From: Verrucomicrobiota bacterium
GTDB lineage: Bacteria; Chlamydiota; Chlamydiia; Chlamydiales; Rhabdochlamydiaceae
Assembly (NCBI GenBank): GCA_018240065.1
Contig: JAFEGH010000007.1
Span: 372,001 to 436,000, forward strand
DNA: 64,000 bases
Direction of reading: 5' to 3'
The first letter of the stretch is position 1; each line of letters starts with the position of its first letter. The notes under the pieces are model-generated. The model was not told the origin of the DNA. It worked only from the letters and a program-made list of their open reading frames with translations, and searched no databases. The translations under genes were made by a program, and so were the position numbers. Below, piece after piece: positions 25,555 to 34,177 of the stretch.

Positions 25555-27018
25555 CTAGCTCCGAGCGGCAGCGGTAAAGTTGATATGCCCTTTGCGAATG
25601 TCGACGCTCACCAGTTTGACCGCCACCCTGTCGCCGACGTCAAGACTTTCAAAGCCATGTAGGATCTTTCCTTCAACGGGAGGATCAAATATCCGCGCCC
25701 ACGTTCCCATCTCACCAGATCCTGTGACGATCCCCTGATAGATAGCGCCGATGTGAGGTTGCAGAAGAACAGCTGCCGCCGATTTGCTCAAATGCCTTTC
25801 AACTTTGGTGGCAGCATCCTCCTGCTGCGTGCAATGCGCCGCAAGAATCTGCAACTCTTCCAATGAATAAGGACTCCTCCTGCCTTGAACCAGCGCCTTA
25901 TACTGACGCTGGGCGATCAGATCAGGAAAACGGCGGTTGGGCGCTGTAGAATGGACGTACTCTCTCAACGCGAGTCCGAAGTGTCCAACAGGCTCATCTC
26001 CTCCCCTTTCTACGATATATTCTCCTCTGCCGAGCAGCTTGATGATTGTCAAAGACAGATCAGGAAAAGAAACGGGATCCGCCTGTCTTCGTTTGACAAG
26101 AAACGCTTCGAGCGCTTTCGAGTCGGGCTCCACTGGAAGATGCTCTCTCATGGAGGAGGCGATCTGAACGATCCTGTCCCAGCGTTTCGGGATGCGCACG
26201 ACGCGGCGTAAGCTGGGGATTTTTGCTGCGCGCAGTTTCATCGCCATCACATAATTGGCCGCGATCATGAAGTGTTCGATTAATTGGTCTGCGAAATTGT
26301 GGGAGGGGGAATGAAGAATGACTTCCTGATCGCGCGTCATCCTGGCCTCTACCTCAGGAGACTCAAGTGTCAACGCGCCATAAATATGGCGTCTGCTCTT
26401 GAGCGCTTGAGCAGTCTGATGCTGGCACTTAAGAGCCTCTTCCAATCCAGGCACCTGCTTGACCTTTTCTGGAATTTCCCCCTTCCCCTCCAGCCACGAC
26501 CCCAACGAAAGGTAAGCCAGTTTGGCATGGTTGCGCACATAGGCCTCAAAAATGGATCCTTCTTCCACTTCCCCTTCGCGGTTCACTGTGGCCCGAACGA
26601 CAAGCGCCACGCGGTCCTGATTTTCATTTAAGGAAGTCAGGTCCGTGGAGAGTTTCTCCGGAAGCATCGGGAAAATCCTGGCGGGAGTATAGACAGAGGT
26701 CGTGTTGATCTGCGCATGCTCGTCGATCGGGGTGTCTTTGAAAACCAAGGCATCGACGTCGGCGATAGCGACCCAGATTGTCGTTTTTCCGTCTTTTTCT
26801 TTTTGAGCAAAAGTCAGTTGGTCGAGATCGAGGGAATCATCATTGTCGATGGAGCACCATAGCAAAGAGCGCAAGTCCTCCGAGGTCTCCTGTCTTTGGG
26901 CCGGGCTGCGGATCCCGTTCAGCTGGATGTAGACCTGGTCGGAGAATTTCGGCTCCAGCCCCCTGTCATGCATGACCTGCATCGCCAGCTTTTCCAGGTC
27001 GAACATTTTCTTGCGCAT
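25555..27018 (-). CDS. RNB-domain exoribonuclease (RNase II/R family)
   Basis: About 487 residues from the ATG at 27018 (GAGG 8 bases upstream); an ATG at 27024 adds two residues. The RNB catalytic domain fills most of the protein, with the acidic cluster CSIDNDDSLDLDQ near residues 50-62 and IWVAIADVDALVFKDTPIDEHA after it, and REYVHSTAPNRRFPDLIAQRQ further on. A short OB/S1-like domain closes it (IYQGIVTGSGEMGTWARIF...VGDRVAVKLVSVDIRKGHINF). Cold-shock N-terminal domains of full RNase R are missing, as in chlamydial and deinococcal short forms. It degrades RNA 3' to 5'. Confidence 0.88.
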   Translation of the reverse strand: MRKKMFDLEKLAMQVMHDRGLEPKFSDQVYIQLNGIRSPAQRQETSEDLRSLLWCSIDNDDSLDLDQLTFAQKEKDGKTTIWVAIADVDALVFKDTPIDEHAQINTTSVYTPARIFPMLPEKLSTDLTSLNENQDRVALVVRATVNREGEVEEGSIFEAYVRNHAKLAYLSLGSWLEGKGEIPEKVKQVPGLEEALKCQHQTAQALKSRRHIYGALTLESPEVEARMTRDQEVILHSPSHNFADQLIEHFMIAANYVMAMKLRAAKIPSLRRVVRIPKRWDRIVQIASSMREHLPVEPDSKALEAFLVKRRQADPVSFPDLSLTIIKLLGRGEYIVERGGDEPVGHFGLALREYVHSTAPNRRFPDLIAQRQYKALVQGRRSPYSLEELQILAAHCTQQEDAATKVERHLSKSAAAVLLQPHIGAIYQGIVTGSGEMGTWARIFDPPVEGKILHGFESLDVGDRVAVKLVSVDIRKGHINFTAAARS

Positions 27019-27085
27019 TCCCATAGCCTCTTTTTTTGTGAGAATAGCGATTTCATTTTTGAGAGTGTACTTAAATTGTCCGGCT

Positions 27086-27120
27086 AAAAAAAATGCAGCC
27101 TTAAGTTTCTTAAGGCTGCA
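27086..27120 (-). terminator. Terminator after phoH
   Basis: A perfect 12-bp stem, TGCAGCCTTAAG (27094-27105) and CTTAAGGCTGCA (27109-27120), has a 3-base loop. The plus-strand A-tract at 27086-27093 supplies the U-tract on the minus strand. It begins 8 bp past the phoH stop codon. Confidence 0.9.
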
Positions 27121-27127
27121 TCATCCA

Positions 27128-28441
27128 TTAAAGGATATCAGCTGCTATCGCTGCCAGTTCGGAGCGCTCGGTGCGCTCTAAAAAGACGTGTCCGTAGATG
27201 GGAAACTGTTTGAATTTTCCGACCGTGAATGTGAGCGCGTTGGAATCCTTGTCCAGATAGGGATTGTCGATTTGGGTCGCATCCCCTGTCAGAACCACCT
27301 TCGTTCCTTTTCCTGCGCGGGAAATGATGGTCTTGACTTCATGGGGCGTCAGGTTCTGCGCCTCATCGATGATCATATACATTTTCGGAAGGGATCTGCC
27401 GCGAATATAGGTCACCGCTTCCATTTCGATTTTCTTGCTCTCCATGATCCATTTTTGCGTTTCCATCCCGTTGGCCTCGCCGCTGGTCGATTGACAGAGG
27501 AACTCCAGGTTATCATAGATCGGCTGCATCCAGTGGAAGAGCTTTTCCTCTTTAGTGCCGGGAAGATAACCGATGTCCTTGCCAAGGGGCATGATCGGAC
27601 GGCTGACGAGAATACGGGAGTAGACCCCTTCGTCGAAGACCTTTCTTAAGCCTGCAGCCAGGGCAAGCAGCGTTTTGCCAGTCCCGGCGGGGCCGATCAT
27701 CGTGACGAGTTTGATGTCGTCGCGGAGCAGAAGGTCCAGCGCGCATTTTTGCTCGACGTTAAGGGGCTGGATTCCCCAAATGTCTTTGGCCAGCTTCATC
27801 AGGGGTTCCAACCGTTTGGTGGCAGGATTGAATTTGCAGATCGCCGACGATTGCTCAGGGGAGGTCAGCAAGCAGTATTCGTTGGGAAACAGATCTGGAA
27901 TTTCAGCGGGGAGAAACCCGTCCTTGAAAAAGAGATCGATATCGCGCTTGGGCACTTCCATCCTGCGGTAGCCGCGATAGATGTTGTCATAGGAAAACTT
28001 CAGATTTTCATAGTCTTCCGCCTCTAGCCCGATGGCTTCGGCTTTAACGCGCACGACGAAATCTTTGGAAACGATCACAACATGGTCGCCAAGTTCCCTG
28101 AGTTTGTAGGCCACCAGGAGGATTTTGTTGGCATTGCGCTCGGGAGAAAGAGGAAAGGCTGTCTTTTCGCTCGGTTTCATATCGACAAGCACGCGGACCA
28201 CAATCCCATTCTCAATCTTCACTCCACTGTGGAGATCTCCAGCGCTTCTCTCCTTTAGGCTGTCGATAAACCGAAGGACGTGGCGCGCATTTTTCCCCAG
28301 CTCGTCGGAAAGGCGCTTCATGCTGTCGAGCTCTTCGAGTACATTTAAAGGAATGATGACGTCGTTATCGCGGAATTTGCTGATCGCATCAGGATCGTGA
28401 AGAAGAACGTTGGTATCGATTACAAAGGTTTTGCGTGTCAC
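27128..28441 (-). CDS. phoH: PhoH-like ATPase with N-terminal PIN domain
   Basis: 437 residues. The PIN domain (about 1-140) starts with KTFVIDTNVLLHDPDAI and keeps acidic residues at the expected sites. The PhoH domain has the P-loop MIGPAGTGKTLLALAAG (about 250-266) and Walker B MYMIIDEAQNLTP. The PIN-PhoH (PhoH2/YlaK-type) combination is a toxin-like RNase coupled to an RNA helicase or ATPase; the bacterial housekeeping role is uncertain. It stands next to CT016- and CT017-like genes as in Chlamydia (CT015, from memory), divergent from them. Strong terminator downstream. Confidence 0.92.
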   Translation of the reverse strand: MTRKTFVIDTNVLLHDPDAISKFRDNDVIIPLNVLEELDSMKRLSDELGKNARHVLRFIDSLKERSAGDLHSGVKIENGIVVRVLVDMKPSEKTAFPLSPERNANKILLVAYKLRELGDHVVIVSKDFVVRVKAEAIGLEAEDYENLKFSYDNIYRGYRRMEVPKRDIDLFFKDGFLPAEIPDLFPNEYCLLTSPEQSSAICKFNPATKRLEPLMKLAKDIWGIQPLNVEQKCALDLLLRDDIKLVTMIGPAGTGKTLLALAAGLRKVFDEGVYSRILVSRPIMPLGKDIGYLPGTKEEKLFHWMQPIYDNLEFLCQSTSGEANGMETQKWIMESKKIEMEAVTYIRGRSLPKMYMIIDEAQNLTPHEVKTIISRAGKGTKVVLTGDATQIDNPYLDKDSNALTFTVGKFKQFPIYGHVFLERTERSELAAIAADIL

Positions 28442-28644
28442 AGTGTCTGTCTCCTCAGTTGTTCAGTAGTTGGCATTTCAGGGGATCGTGTTTGACGTTT
28501 CGAAAACCTCCTCAATTTTTTGACCTTTCCCAAATCGGCGAGCATATACGCGACCCCCTCCAGCACTCAACATTTTTTTTATTTCATTAATTATCAACGA
28601 CTTAAAACACTTTTCAGCACTCCAATATTTTGACTGCTAATTTC

Positions 28645-28674
28645 TTGACATCGCCGCAAGGCTTGCGTTATAAT
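28645..28674 (+). promoter_or_regulatory. Perfect consensus sigma70-type promoter of the CT016-like gene
   Basis: TTGACA (28645-28650), an 18-base spacer, then TATAAT (28669-28674). Transcription should start near 28681. This excludes the TTG at 28674 as a start codon and supports the ATG at 28722. Confidence 0.85.
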
Positions 28675-28721
28675 TGAAGATAGCGAAACATTATTATCCT
28701 TTTACCCAGGAGCCCAAGGGT

Positions 28722-29450
28722 ATGAATATCACTCCAAAAATCCTCAGCATCCCTCCTTATATCTCTACATCATGGAAGAACATCGCCTCCCTCCACGTGG
28801 AAAACTCAGAGCCCTCGCTCGTCCTGATTGTGACGCTGCACAACGGCGTTCGCATCGAAGTTCCTAACCTGGAAGCCTCTATGATCGAGACCGTCTTTGA
28901 GGCCCACGCCCGCTACCTCGAACTGGAAGAAAAAGCGATCCAAACAAGGACTCCGCCACGAACCCCTCTCAATTTTCCGGCAGGAAACGAACAGCTTCTT
29001 TCCATGGAACTCCCCTTTAAGAGCGGAATCGCCGACATGGAAGGATTCGGGACTTTGCTTCAGCACAACCCGGAGCAGGCGGACAGCCCCGACCTTCCAA
29101 ACGAAGTGCTGGAAAAAATCACCCAAATCTCCAAATCGATGGGGATCGACGACCTGAACGCCGTTCCCAAACCAGAGCCGCACTGTAACTGCATGCGCTG
29201 CCAAATCGCCAAGGCCATGCAGGCGGGCGTTGCCGATCAGGAGCCGTCCGTCGAGGAACAGGAAGAGATCGTCTCTGACGAGGAATTGAAATTCCGAACT
29301 TGGGACATCGCTCAGAAAAGCGATCAACTCTACCTCGTCACCAATCCGATCGACGAGAAAGAACATTACAACGTCTTTCTCGGGAATCCGATCGGATGCA
29401 CTTGCGGACAGACCCACTGCGAGCACATCAAAGCAGTTCTCAATACCTGA
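28722..29450 (+). CDS. Chlamydial conserved protein, CT016-like, with Cys/His metal motifs
   Basis: 242 residues from the ATG at 28722 (AGGAG 9 bases upstream). The gene order (after phoH, before the SH3-domain protein) and sequence type match Chlamydia CT016. Two metal-binding patterns are visible: HCNCMRC near the middle (about 164-170) and CTCGQTHCEH at the C-terminus, the latter a CxCx4CxH arrangement like the SWIM zinc finger. The N-terminal half (NIASLHVENSEPSLVLIVTLHNGVRIEVP) is beta-rich. SWIM motifs bind DNA or protein partners; function is unknown. Strong consensus promoter, so well expressed. Confidence 0.8.
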   Translation: MNITPKILSIPPYISTSWKNIASLHVENSEPSLVLIVTLHNGVRIEVPNLEASMIETVFEAHARYLELEEKAIQTRTPPRTPLNFPAGNEQLLSMELPFKSGIADMEGFGTLLQHNPEQADSPDLPNEVLEKITQISKSMGIDDLNAVPKPEPHCNCMRCQIAKAMQAGVADQEPSVEEQEEIVSDEELKFRTWDIAQKSDQLYLVTNPIDEKEHYNVFLGNPIGCTCGQTHCEHIKAVLNT

Positions 29451-29544
29451 TCGAATATGCCGGCCAGTTCTAATCATCTGACCGGCAGCGTTCGAAAACT
29501 CCCCTTGATAAAAAATCATGGTGTAAAAAAAGAGCACCTCCTAG

Positions 29545-29570
29545 AATGACATTTTAGAAGAATTGTCATT
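29545..29570 (+). promoter_or_regulatory. Inverted repeat upstream of the SH3-domain gene
   Basis: AATGACA (29545-29551) and TGTCATT (29564-29570) form a perfect 7-bp inverted repeat with a 12-base spacer. It lies in the 150-bp gap between the CT016-like and CT017-like genes, about 34 bp before the latter. It lacks a T-run, so an operator is likelier than a terminator. Confidence 0.35.
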
Positions 29571-29603
29571 GACTCTACATAGAGATCAGGAGGAATTAAG
29601 CTC

Positions 29604-30902
29604 ATGTCCAAATTTTTTACGTACCTTTGCGCCTCTCTTTGCGCCTATTCCGCAACAGCCTTGAATGCGGACGCTCCGATGGACGCGCTTCCAGAGGCAA
29701 TGCCTGAATTCCCAACGATAGAAGCCGTTCAGATGCCGATCGAAGAAGCCGCGCCGGTTCTTGTCGCGCCGGTTCTTGCAGAACCTGCCGCATCCGAACT
29801 TAAAGTCGCACCCAAAAAAGTGGTAGAGAAGGTGCCTGAGGTCAACGTCAATCCCTTCACCGGAAAAATCAAAGGCCGCAAAGTGCGCATGCGACTGCGC
29901 CCCGATCTCGACAGCCGTATCATCAAAGAACTTTCCAAAAACGAACTGGTGACTGTCGTCGGTGAGAAAGGAGATTTCTGGGCAGTCCAGGCTCCCGCTG
30001 CAACTAAAGCCTATATCTTCCGCAGCTTCGTCCTCGACAATGTTGTCGAGGGAACCCGGGTCAACGTCCGTCTCGAGCCAAGCATGGACGCTCCTGTCGT
30101 CGCTCATTTGAACTCAGGTGATAAGATCGAAAACCCTTCCGTCTCCCCCGTCAACCCGAAGTGGCTTGAGATCGCGCCCCCTGCCAATACCCGCTTCTAT
30201 ATTGCGAAAGAATATGTTGAATACGCAGGCGGCCCTGAAGTCAAATCTCAAATGGACAGAAAACAGGCTTCTGCCGAGCAGCTCCTTGACTCCTCGAGCC
30301 TGCTGAGCAAAGCGGAACTGCGCAAGCCGTTTGAAGAAGTCGACTTCGACCGCATCGTCAAAGGCTACAACACAGTTATCACCGATTTCAGCGAATTCCC
30401 AGAACTTGTCGAGCAGGCAAAAGAAGCCCTGGCCTCTTTCCAGGAAGCCTACCTGCAAAAAAGGATCACTCATCTGGAGTCCCAGCCGGCAGAACATTAT
30501 GCTTCCGCCGATTCCAAGAAAGCATCCCAAAGAACCGTCGATCTGGAGAAGTTTGAAAACATCGCGATGATCACCGACAAAATGAAATTGTGGGAACCGA
30601 TCGAAGAAGCCCTATACTTGAGCTGGGCCAATATCAATGACAATAAAACTCAGCGGGACTACTACGAAGAGCAGAAGCTCGCAGCTGTTGAGATCTCAGG
30701 GATCGTCGAGCCTTATACATCGCCAGTGAAGAGCAAACCCGGCGACTTTATCTTGCGCGATAAAGATATCCCAGTCGGATACGTCTATAGCACCCAGATC
30801 AATCTGCAAAGTCTGGTTGGAAAGCAAGTGAAAATGGTTGCGGCTCCCCGCCCCAACAATAACTTCGCGTTCCCTGCCTATTATGTTCTGTCTGTAGAAT
30901 AA
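29604..30902 (+). CDS. Exported tandem bacterial SH3-domain protein, CT017-like
   Basis: 432 residues. Signal peptide MSKFFTYLCASLCAYSATALNA. A Pro/Ala/Glu-rich spacer (about 25-75) leads to two bacterial SH3 (SH3b) repeats at about 90-150 (GRKVRMRLRPDLDSRIIKELSKNE) and 152-212 (GTRVNVRLEPSMDAPVVAHLNSGD). The rest is helical and coiled-coil-like with an EEALYLSWANIN segment and a final beta part. SH3b domains often bind peptidoglycan peptides or proteins in the envelope. From memory it corresponds to Chlamydia CT017. AGGAGG lies 10 bases upstream of the ATG, and a strong terminator follows. Confidence 0.82.
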   Translation: MSKFFTYLCASLCAYSATALNADAPMDALPEAMPEFPTIEAVQMPIEEAAPVLVAPVLAEPAASELKVAPKKVVEKVPEVNVNPFTGKIKGRKVRMRLRPDLDSRIIKELSKNELVTVVGEKGDFWAVQAPAATKAYIFRSFVLDNVVEGTRVNVRLEPSMDAPVVAHLNSGDKIENPSVSPVNPKWLEIAPPANTRFYIAKEYVEYAGGPEVKSQMDRKQASAEQLLDSSSLLSKAELRKPFEEVDFDRIVKGYNTVITDFSEFPELVEQAKEALASFQEAYLQKRITHLESQPAEHYASADSKKASQRTVDLEKFENIAMITDKMKLWEPIEEALYLSWANINDNKTQRDYYEEQKLAAVEISGIVEPYTSPVKSKPGDFILRDKDIPVGYVYSTQINLQSLVGKQVKMVAAPRPNNNFAFPAYYVLSVE

Positions 30903-30914
30903 ACTTCTCTTTCT

Positions 30915-30947
30915 CTGCGAAGGGGTTCCCCCCTTCGCAGTTTTTTT
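30915..30947 (+). terminator. Terminator of the SH3-domain gene
   Basis: A perfect 11-bp stem, CTGCGAAGGGG (30915-30925) with CCCCTTCGCAG (30930-30940), a 4-base loop and seven T. It starts 13 bp past the stop codon. Confidence 0.93.
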
Positions 30948-30965
30948 ATCACCCTAATAGTGTCT

Positions 30966-31742
30966 ATGGAACTGAGAGAATGGGCGATCCGCATTTTAAG
31001 CGCGGACACCCTTGAAGAAAAGCTTTTATCACCGAATGAGCTCACTGATAATGAGCCAGGCCAGCCCCTTGTCTTCACCGAGCCTACCCGCCCTTCGGGA
31101 ATGCAGTTTAAACGGCACACAAGCCGCGAAAAACTCCCCGCCTTCCACGAGCACCGCCACCCTGACAAACGCGCTGCGTGCCTCCATCGTTTTGCAGGCC
31201 ACGAATTGCTCGCTGTCGAAATCATGGCCCATGCGCTGCTCGCGTTTCCGAGTTCCCCCAAACACTTTCGCAAGGGCGTCGCAAACACGCTGCGTGAAGA
31301 GCAGGAGCATGTGCGCCTCTACATTGCACGAATGGAGGCGATGGGGCTCAAATTCGGCGACATGCCCCTATACAAGCATTTCTGGGCTCACGTTCCCCAT
31401 CTCTCCTGTCCCATTCGCTATGTGAGCGTCATGAGTCTGACCTTTGAAATGGCCAATCTCGATTTCGCACCCATGTACGGCAAATCATTTGCCAGAGCCG
31501 GCGACGAAGCCTCTGCGGCGTTGATGCAGCGGATCCTCGAAGATGAGATCAGCCACGTCTCGTTTGGGATCAACTGGCTGAAGAAACTGAAAAAACCGGA
31601 GGAATCGGAATGGGATGTGTGGGAGAAGAGCCTTCCCCCCTTGATGACGCCCTCGCGCGCCAAAGGCTTTGTACTCCATGAAGAACCCCGTCGAAAAGCA
31701 GGCGTTCCCGAAGAGTGGATACAAAAGCTGAAAAAAGCTTGA
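30966..31742 (+). CDS. DUF455 ferritin-like protein
   Basis: 258 residues from the ATG at 30966; a GTG at 30960 is also in frame and neither has a clear ribosome site. It is a four-helix ferritin-like bundle of the DUF455 family. Likely di-metal ligands are in FAGHELLAVEIMAHAL, TLREEQEHVRLY and RILEDEISHVSFG, the last two being Glu-x2-His-type pairs. DUF455 is related to the tRNA hydroxylase MiaE, so an O2-dependent oxidation of a nucleic acid or metabolite is possible but unproven. It follows a strong terminator, so it has its own promoter. Confidence 0.85.
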   Translation: MELREWAIRILSADTLEEKLLSPNELTDNEPGQPLVFTEPTRPSGMQFKRHTSREKLPAFHEHRHPDKRAACLHRFAGHELLAVEIMAHALLAFPSSPKHFRKGVANTLREEQEHVRLYIARMEAMGLKFGDMPLYKHFWAHVPHLSCPIRYVSVMSLTFEMANLDFAPMYGKSFARAGDEASAALMQRILEDEISHVSFGINWLKKLKKPEESEWDVWEKSLPPLMTPSRAKGFVLHEEPRRKAGVPEEWIQKLKKA

Positions 31743-31820
31743 AGTCTCTGGTTCGCGCTTGTCTTTAAACACACTCTCTTTTTACTCTATGTACTTTTCA
31801 AAAACAATCACGAGGCAGTG

Positions 31821-32312
31821 ATGGAAATTCATGCCAAACCTCCCCTACTCCGCACTCGCTGCTCCCTCGACCTCTTCGCAGACTGTTTTCGAACAGTTCG
31901 TGCCAACATGGAAAGCTGCCTCAGCCGCGACGATCCCCGCGCATTTCAACTTGAACTCTATTGGCTGTCGGGAGTCTCCCCGAGAATGCAAACCCGCTTC
32001 ATCGATGAAGGTTCCTTTTATCCCTCTCTCTTGACCGCTTTAAGAAACAGGGATTACCAGAAGATCCTCAACGCATTGGAGCAAGCAGAAGTCCATCCTG
32101 AATATTTCACGGCTGACATTCGCCTCTGTCAAGCGCTCTGCCATCTGAATCTGATGGATACAGAAGCCTGCGAACGCAGTTTAGTCGCATTGAGCCAGCA
32201 ATGCAATATCTCTGAAGCGCTGCAGCGATTAATCGCCCAAAGCCCGCCTGAAATCGCAGAGCTATACACAGATCTGCAGAACTATTTCCTTTCGATCAAT
32301 CCTTCTAACTAG
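31821..32312 (+). CDS. Hypothetical protein, first of a tandem paralogue pair
   Basis: 163 residues from the ATG at 31821 (GAGG five bases upstream). No known family. It aligns with the next gene over most of its length: DEGSFYPSLLTALRNRDYQKILNALE against SDGSYYEALVANMRMGEHQKVSDALE, and ADIRLCQALCHLNL against LEIRLCAAACFLQL. The sequence is all-helical, with repeated 30-40 residue helix pairs like TPR or SEL1 scaffolds, so it may be a chaperone or adaptor. The first 40 residues are variable. No signal peptide. Seven bp separate it from its paralogue. Confidence 0.68.
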   Translation: MEIHAKPPLLRTRCSLDLFADCFRTVRANMESCLSRDDPRAFQLELYWLSGVSPRMQTRFIDEGSFYPSLLTALRNRDYQKILNALEQAEVHPEYFTADIRLCQALCHLNLMDTEACERSLVALSQQCNISEALQRLIAQSPPEIAELYTDLQNYFLSINPSN

Positions 32313-32319
32313 GCACAAA

Positions 32320-32808
32320 ATGTCCTGCACGCCCATTCGACGCGCCCACGGAAACCCGGATCCCCTGGCCCAAATGAAACATCCCATGCACTTAGATCTG
32401 AGCGCTTCGATCAGCAGCGGCAACGAGTCTCAAATGAATGGCGTCATGATATACCTAAGAACAGCTTCCAAGGATTGGCAGAAGAAGTATGTAAGTGATG
32501 GCTCATATTATGAAGCGCTCGTCGCGAATATGCGCATGGGTGAGCATCAAAAAGTTTCCGATGCCCTGGAATTTCTGGGAAGAGATTCCCAATTCGTGAC
32601 GCTTGAAATCCGTCTCTGCGCTGCGGCATGCTTTCTCCAATTAGGCAAACGAGAAGATTGCACAGAAACTCTGAACCAGACTCTGGTTGTCGATGAAGAG
32701 ATGCTTACGGCGCTTGACAGGATGATCGCTAAAAGCAGCTCCGGAGAACGGGCAGCTTATGAAAAGCTGAGGGAGCATATCCAAGCCAATGTATCCCAAC
32801 ACCGTTAG
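32320..32808 (+). CDS. Hypothetical protein, second of a tandem paralogue pair
   Basis: 162 residues; ATG at 32320. It is a diverged duplicate of the preceding gene, with which it forms an operon (7-bp gap). The N-terminal 40 residues (MSCTPIRRAHGNPDPLAQMKHP) are Pro/Ser-rich and differ from the paralogue; the rest is helical with SDGSYYEALVANMRMGEH and EIRLCAAACFLQLGKREDC, resembling a TPR-like helix pair. The size (about 160 residues, acidic, helical) would suit a type III secretion chaperone, but no export gene is adjacent. Confidence 0.66.
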   Translation: MSCTPIRRAHGNPDPLAQMKHPMHLDLSASISSGNESQMNGVMIYLRTASKDWQKKYVSDGSYYEALVANMRMGEHQKVSDALEFLGRDSQFVTLEIRLCAAACFLQLGKREDCTETLNQTLVVDEEMLTALDRMIAKSSSGERAAYEKLREHIQANVSQHR

Positions 32809-32841
32809 GATCTCCCACTCCAATGCGCCCAAGCTGTCTGG

Positions 32842-34164
32842 CTACTCGTCAGCCGATCCCTGCATCTCTTTTGATTGGAGCTCGCGGGTGATCTTTTCTA
32901 CCAGCTCGATCTCCTCGATGTCGACCTGACCCGGGGAGATCCCCAAGTCACGGAACTTCCTGGCCGTGACAAGAACGCGCGTCTCCAGCGATCCAATCCC
33001 CTTGTTATACGCGTCCACAGCGCCGGTCAGGCTCCTCCCCATTCGGGCGAAGTGGGAATTCATGTCCCCCAGCCTTTTATAGAGGTCCTGACCGAGCTCA
33101 TGGAGGGTCTCAACGCGGCGCGTCAAATTCTCCTGTCTCCATCCATAAGAGACAGCGCGCAGAAGAGCGATCAGCGTCGTCGGTGTGGCGAGGATCACAT
33201 TCTGTTCGGCGCCGTATTCGATCAGGGTCGGATCGAATTCAAGAGCTGTGCTGAAAAAAGTCTCCGCGGGCAGAAAAAGAACGACGAACTCAGGCGTCGG
33301 CTGGAAATGTTCCCAATAGGCCTTTTTGCCCAGCGTTGCCACATGCGACCTGACCTGCCGCGCGTGATTTTTAAATCCCTGAACGCGGACAGCTTCGTCC
33401 TCAGCATGCACCGCTTCCAGGTAAGCTTCAAGCGGCACTTTGGAATCGATGATGACCTGGCGTCCGCCGGGAAGGCGCACGATGAGGTCGGGGCGTAGAC
33501 GGCCCTCTTCTCCCATTCCCAGTTGCTGCTCGTAAAAGTCGCATTGGTTCAGCATGCCGGCCATCTCGACGACTCTGCGTAGCTGGATCTCACCCCATCT
33601 TCCTCGGGCCAGCGGAGTCCTGAGGGCCTTGACAAGGTTCGATGTTTCCTGCTTGAGCTGTCTTTCGTTGTCCAACAGAGACTTGACCTGCTCCTTAAGC
33701 GATTCCTGGTCCCCTTTGCGTTCTTTTTCAATCTGACGGATGCCCGTGTCGAGTTTCACCAGGGTGTCATTGACAGGTTTGAGCAATTCAGTGATCGCGA
33801 TCTGACGCTTTTCCAAATCCCCTTTCGCCCCTTCCTGGAATTTTTCCAGCGAGGTTTTGGCAAGATCGAGAAAAGCGCGGTTGTTCTTTTCGAGGGCATC
33901 GGCGGAAAGAGCGCGGAATACGCTTTTGAGCTGCTCTTCAGCGTTCTGAAGGAGCTGGATCTTTTCTTCCGAGACGATTTGTTGCGTATTGAGAAAGGCG
34001 CACTCTTCTTCTTTTTCTTTAAGGGCAGCTTCCAAAAGCGGGATTTTTTGATTTTGCTCTTGAGCGAAGCCGAACCTAAGTTCAGCCTCTTTGCGCAACC
34101 CTTTTTCCCGCATCCACAGCCACAGCCCTACAGCGGCAACGCCGGCAGTCCCCCAGATCCACAT
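32842..34164 (-). CDS. rmuC: DNA recombination protein RmuC
   Basis: 440 residues. One N-terminal membrane segment (WGTAGVAAVGLWLWM) is followed by a long coiled coil (about 20-150), then the RmuC nuclease-like domain with LARGRWGEIQLRRVVEMAGML, RPDLIVRLPGGRQVIIDSKVPLEAYLEAV and ILATPTTLIALLRAVSYGWRQE, the family hallmarks. RmuC limits recombination at inverted repeats and is related to restriction-type nucleases. From memory this is CT825 in Chlamydia. Its start is 13 bp after the pssA stop on the same strand, so they form an operon. Confidence 0.92.
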   Translation of the reverse strand: MWIWGTAGVAAVGLWLWMREKGLRKEAELRFGFAQEQNQKIPLLEAALKEKEEECAFLNTQQIVSEEKIQLLQNAEEQLKSVFRALSADALEKNNRAFLDLAKTSLEKFQEGAKGDLEKRQIAITELLKPVNDTLVKLDTGIRQIEKERKGDQESLKEQVKSLLDNERQLKQETSNLVKALRTPLARGRWGEIQLRRVVEMAGMLNQCDFYEQQLGMGEEGRLRPDLIVRLPGGRQVIIDSKVPLEAYLEAVHAEDEAVRVQGFKNHARQVRSHVATLGKKAYWEHFQPTPEFVVLFLPAETFFSTALEFDPTLIEYGAEQNVILATPTTLIALLRAVSYGWRQENLTRRVETLHELGQDLYKRLGDMNSHFARMGRSLTGAVDAYNKGIGSLETRVLVTARKFRDLGISPGQVDIEEIELVEKITRELQSKEMQGSADE

Positions 34165-34177
34165 GGCGCCCTCTCAA

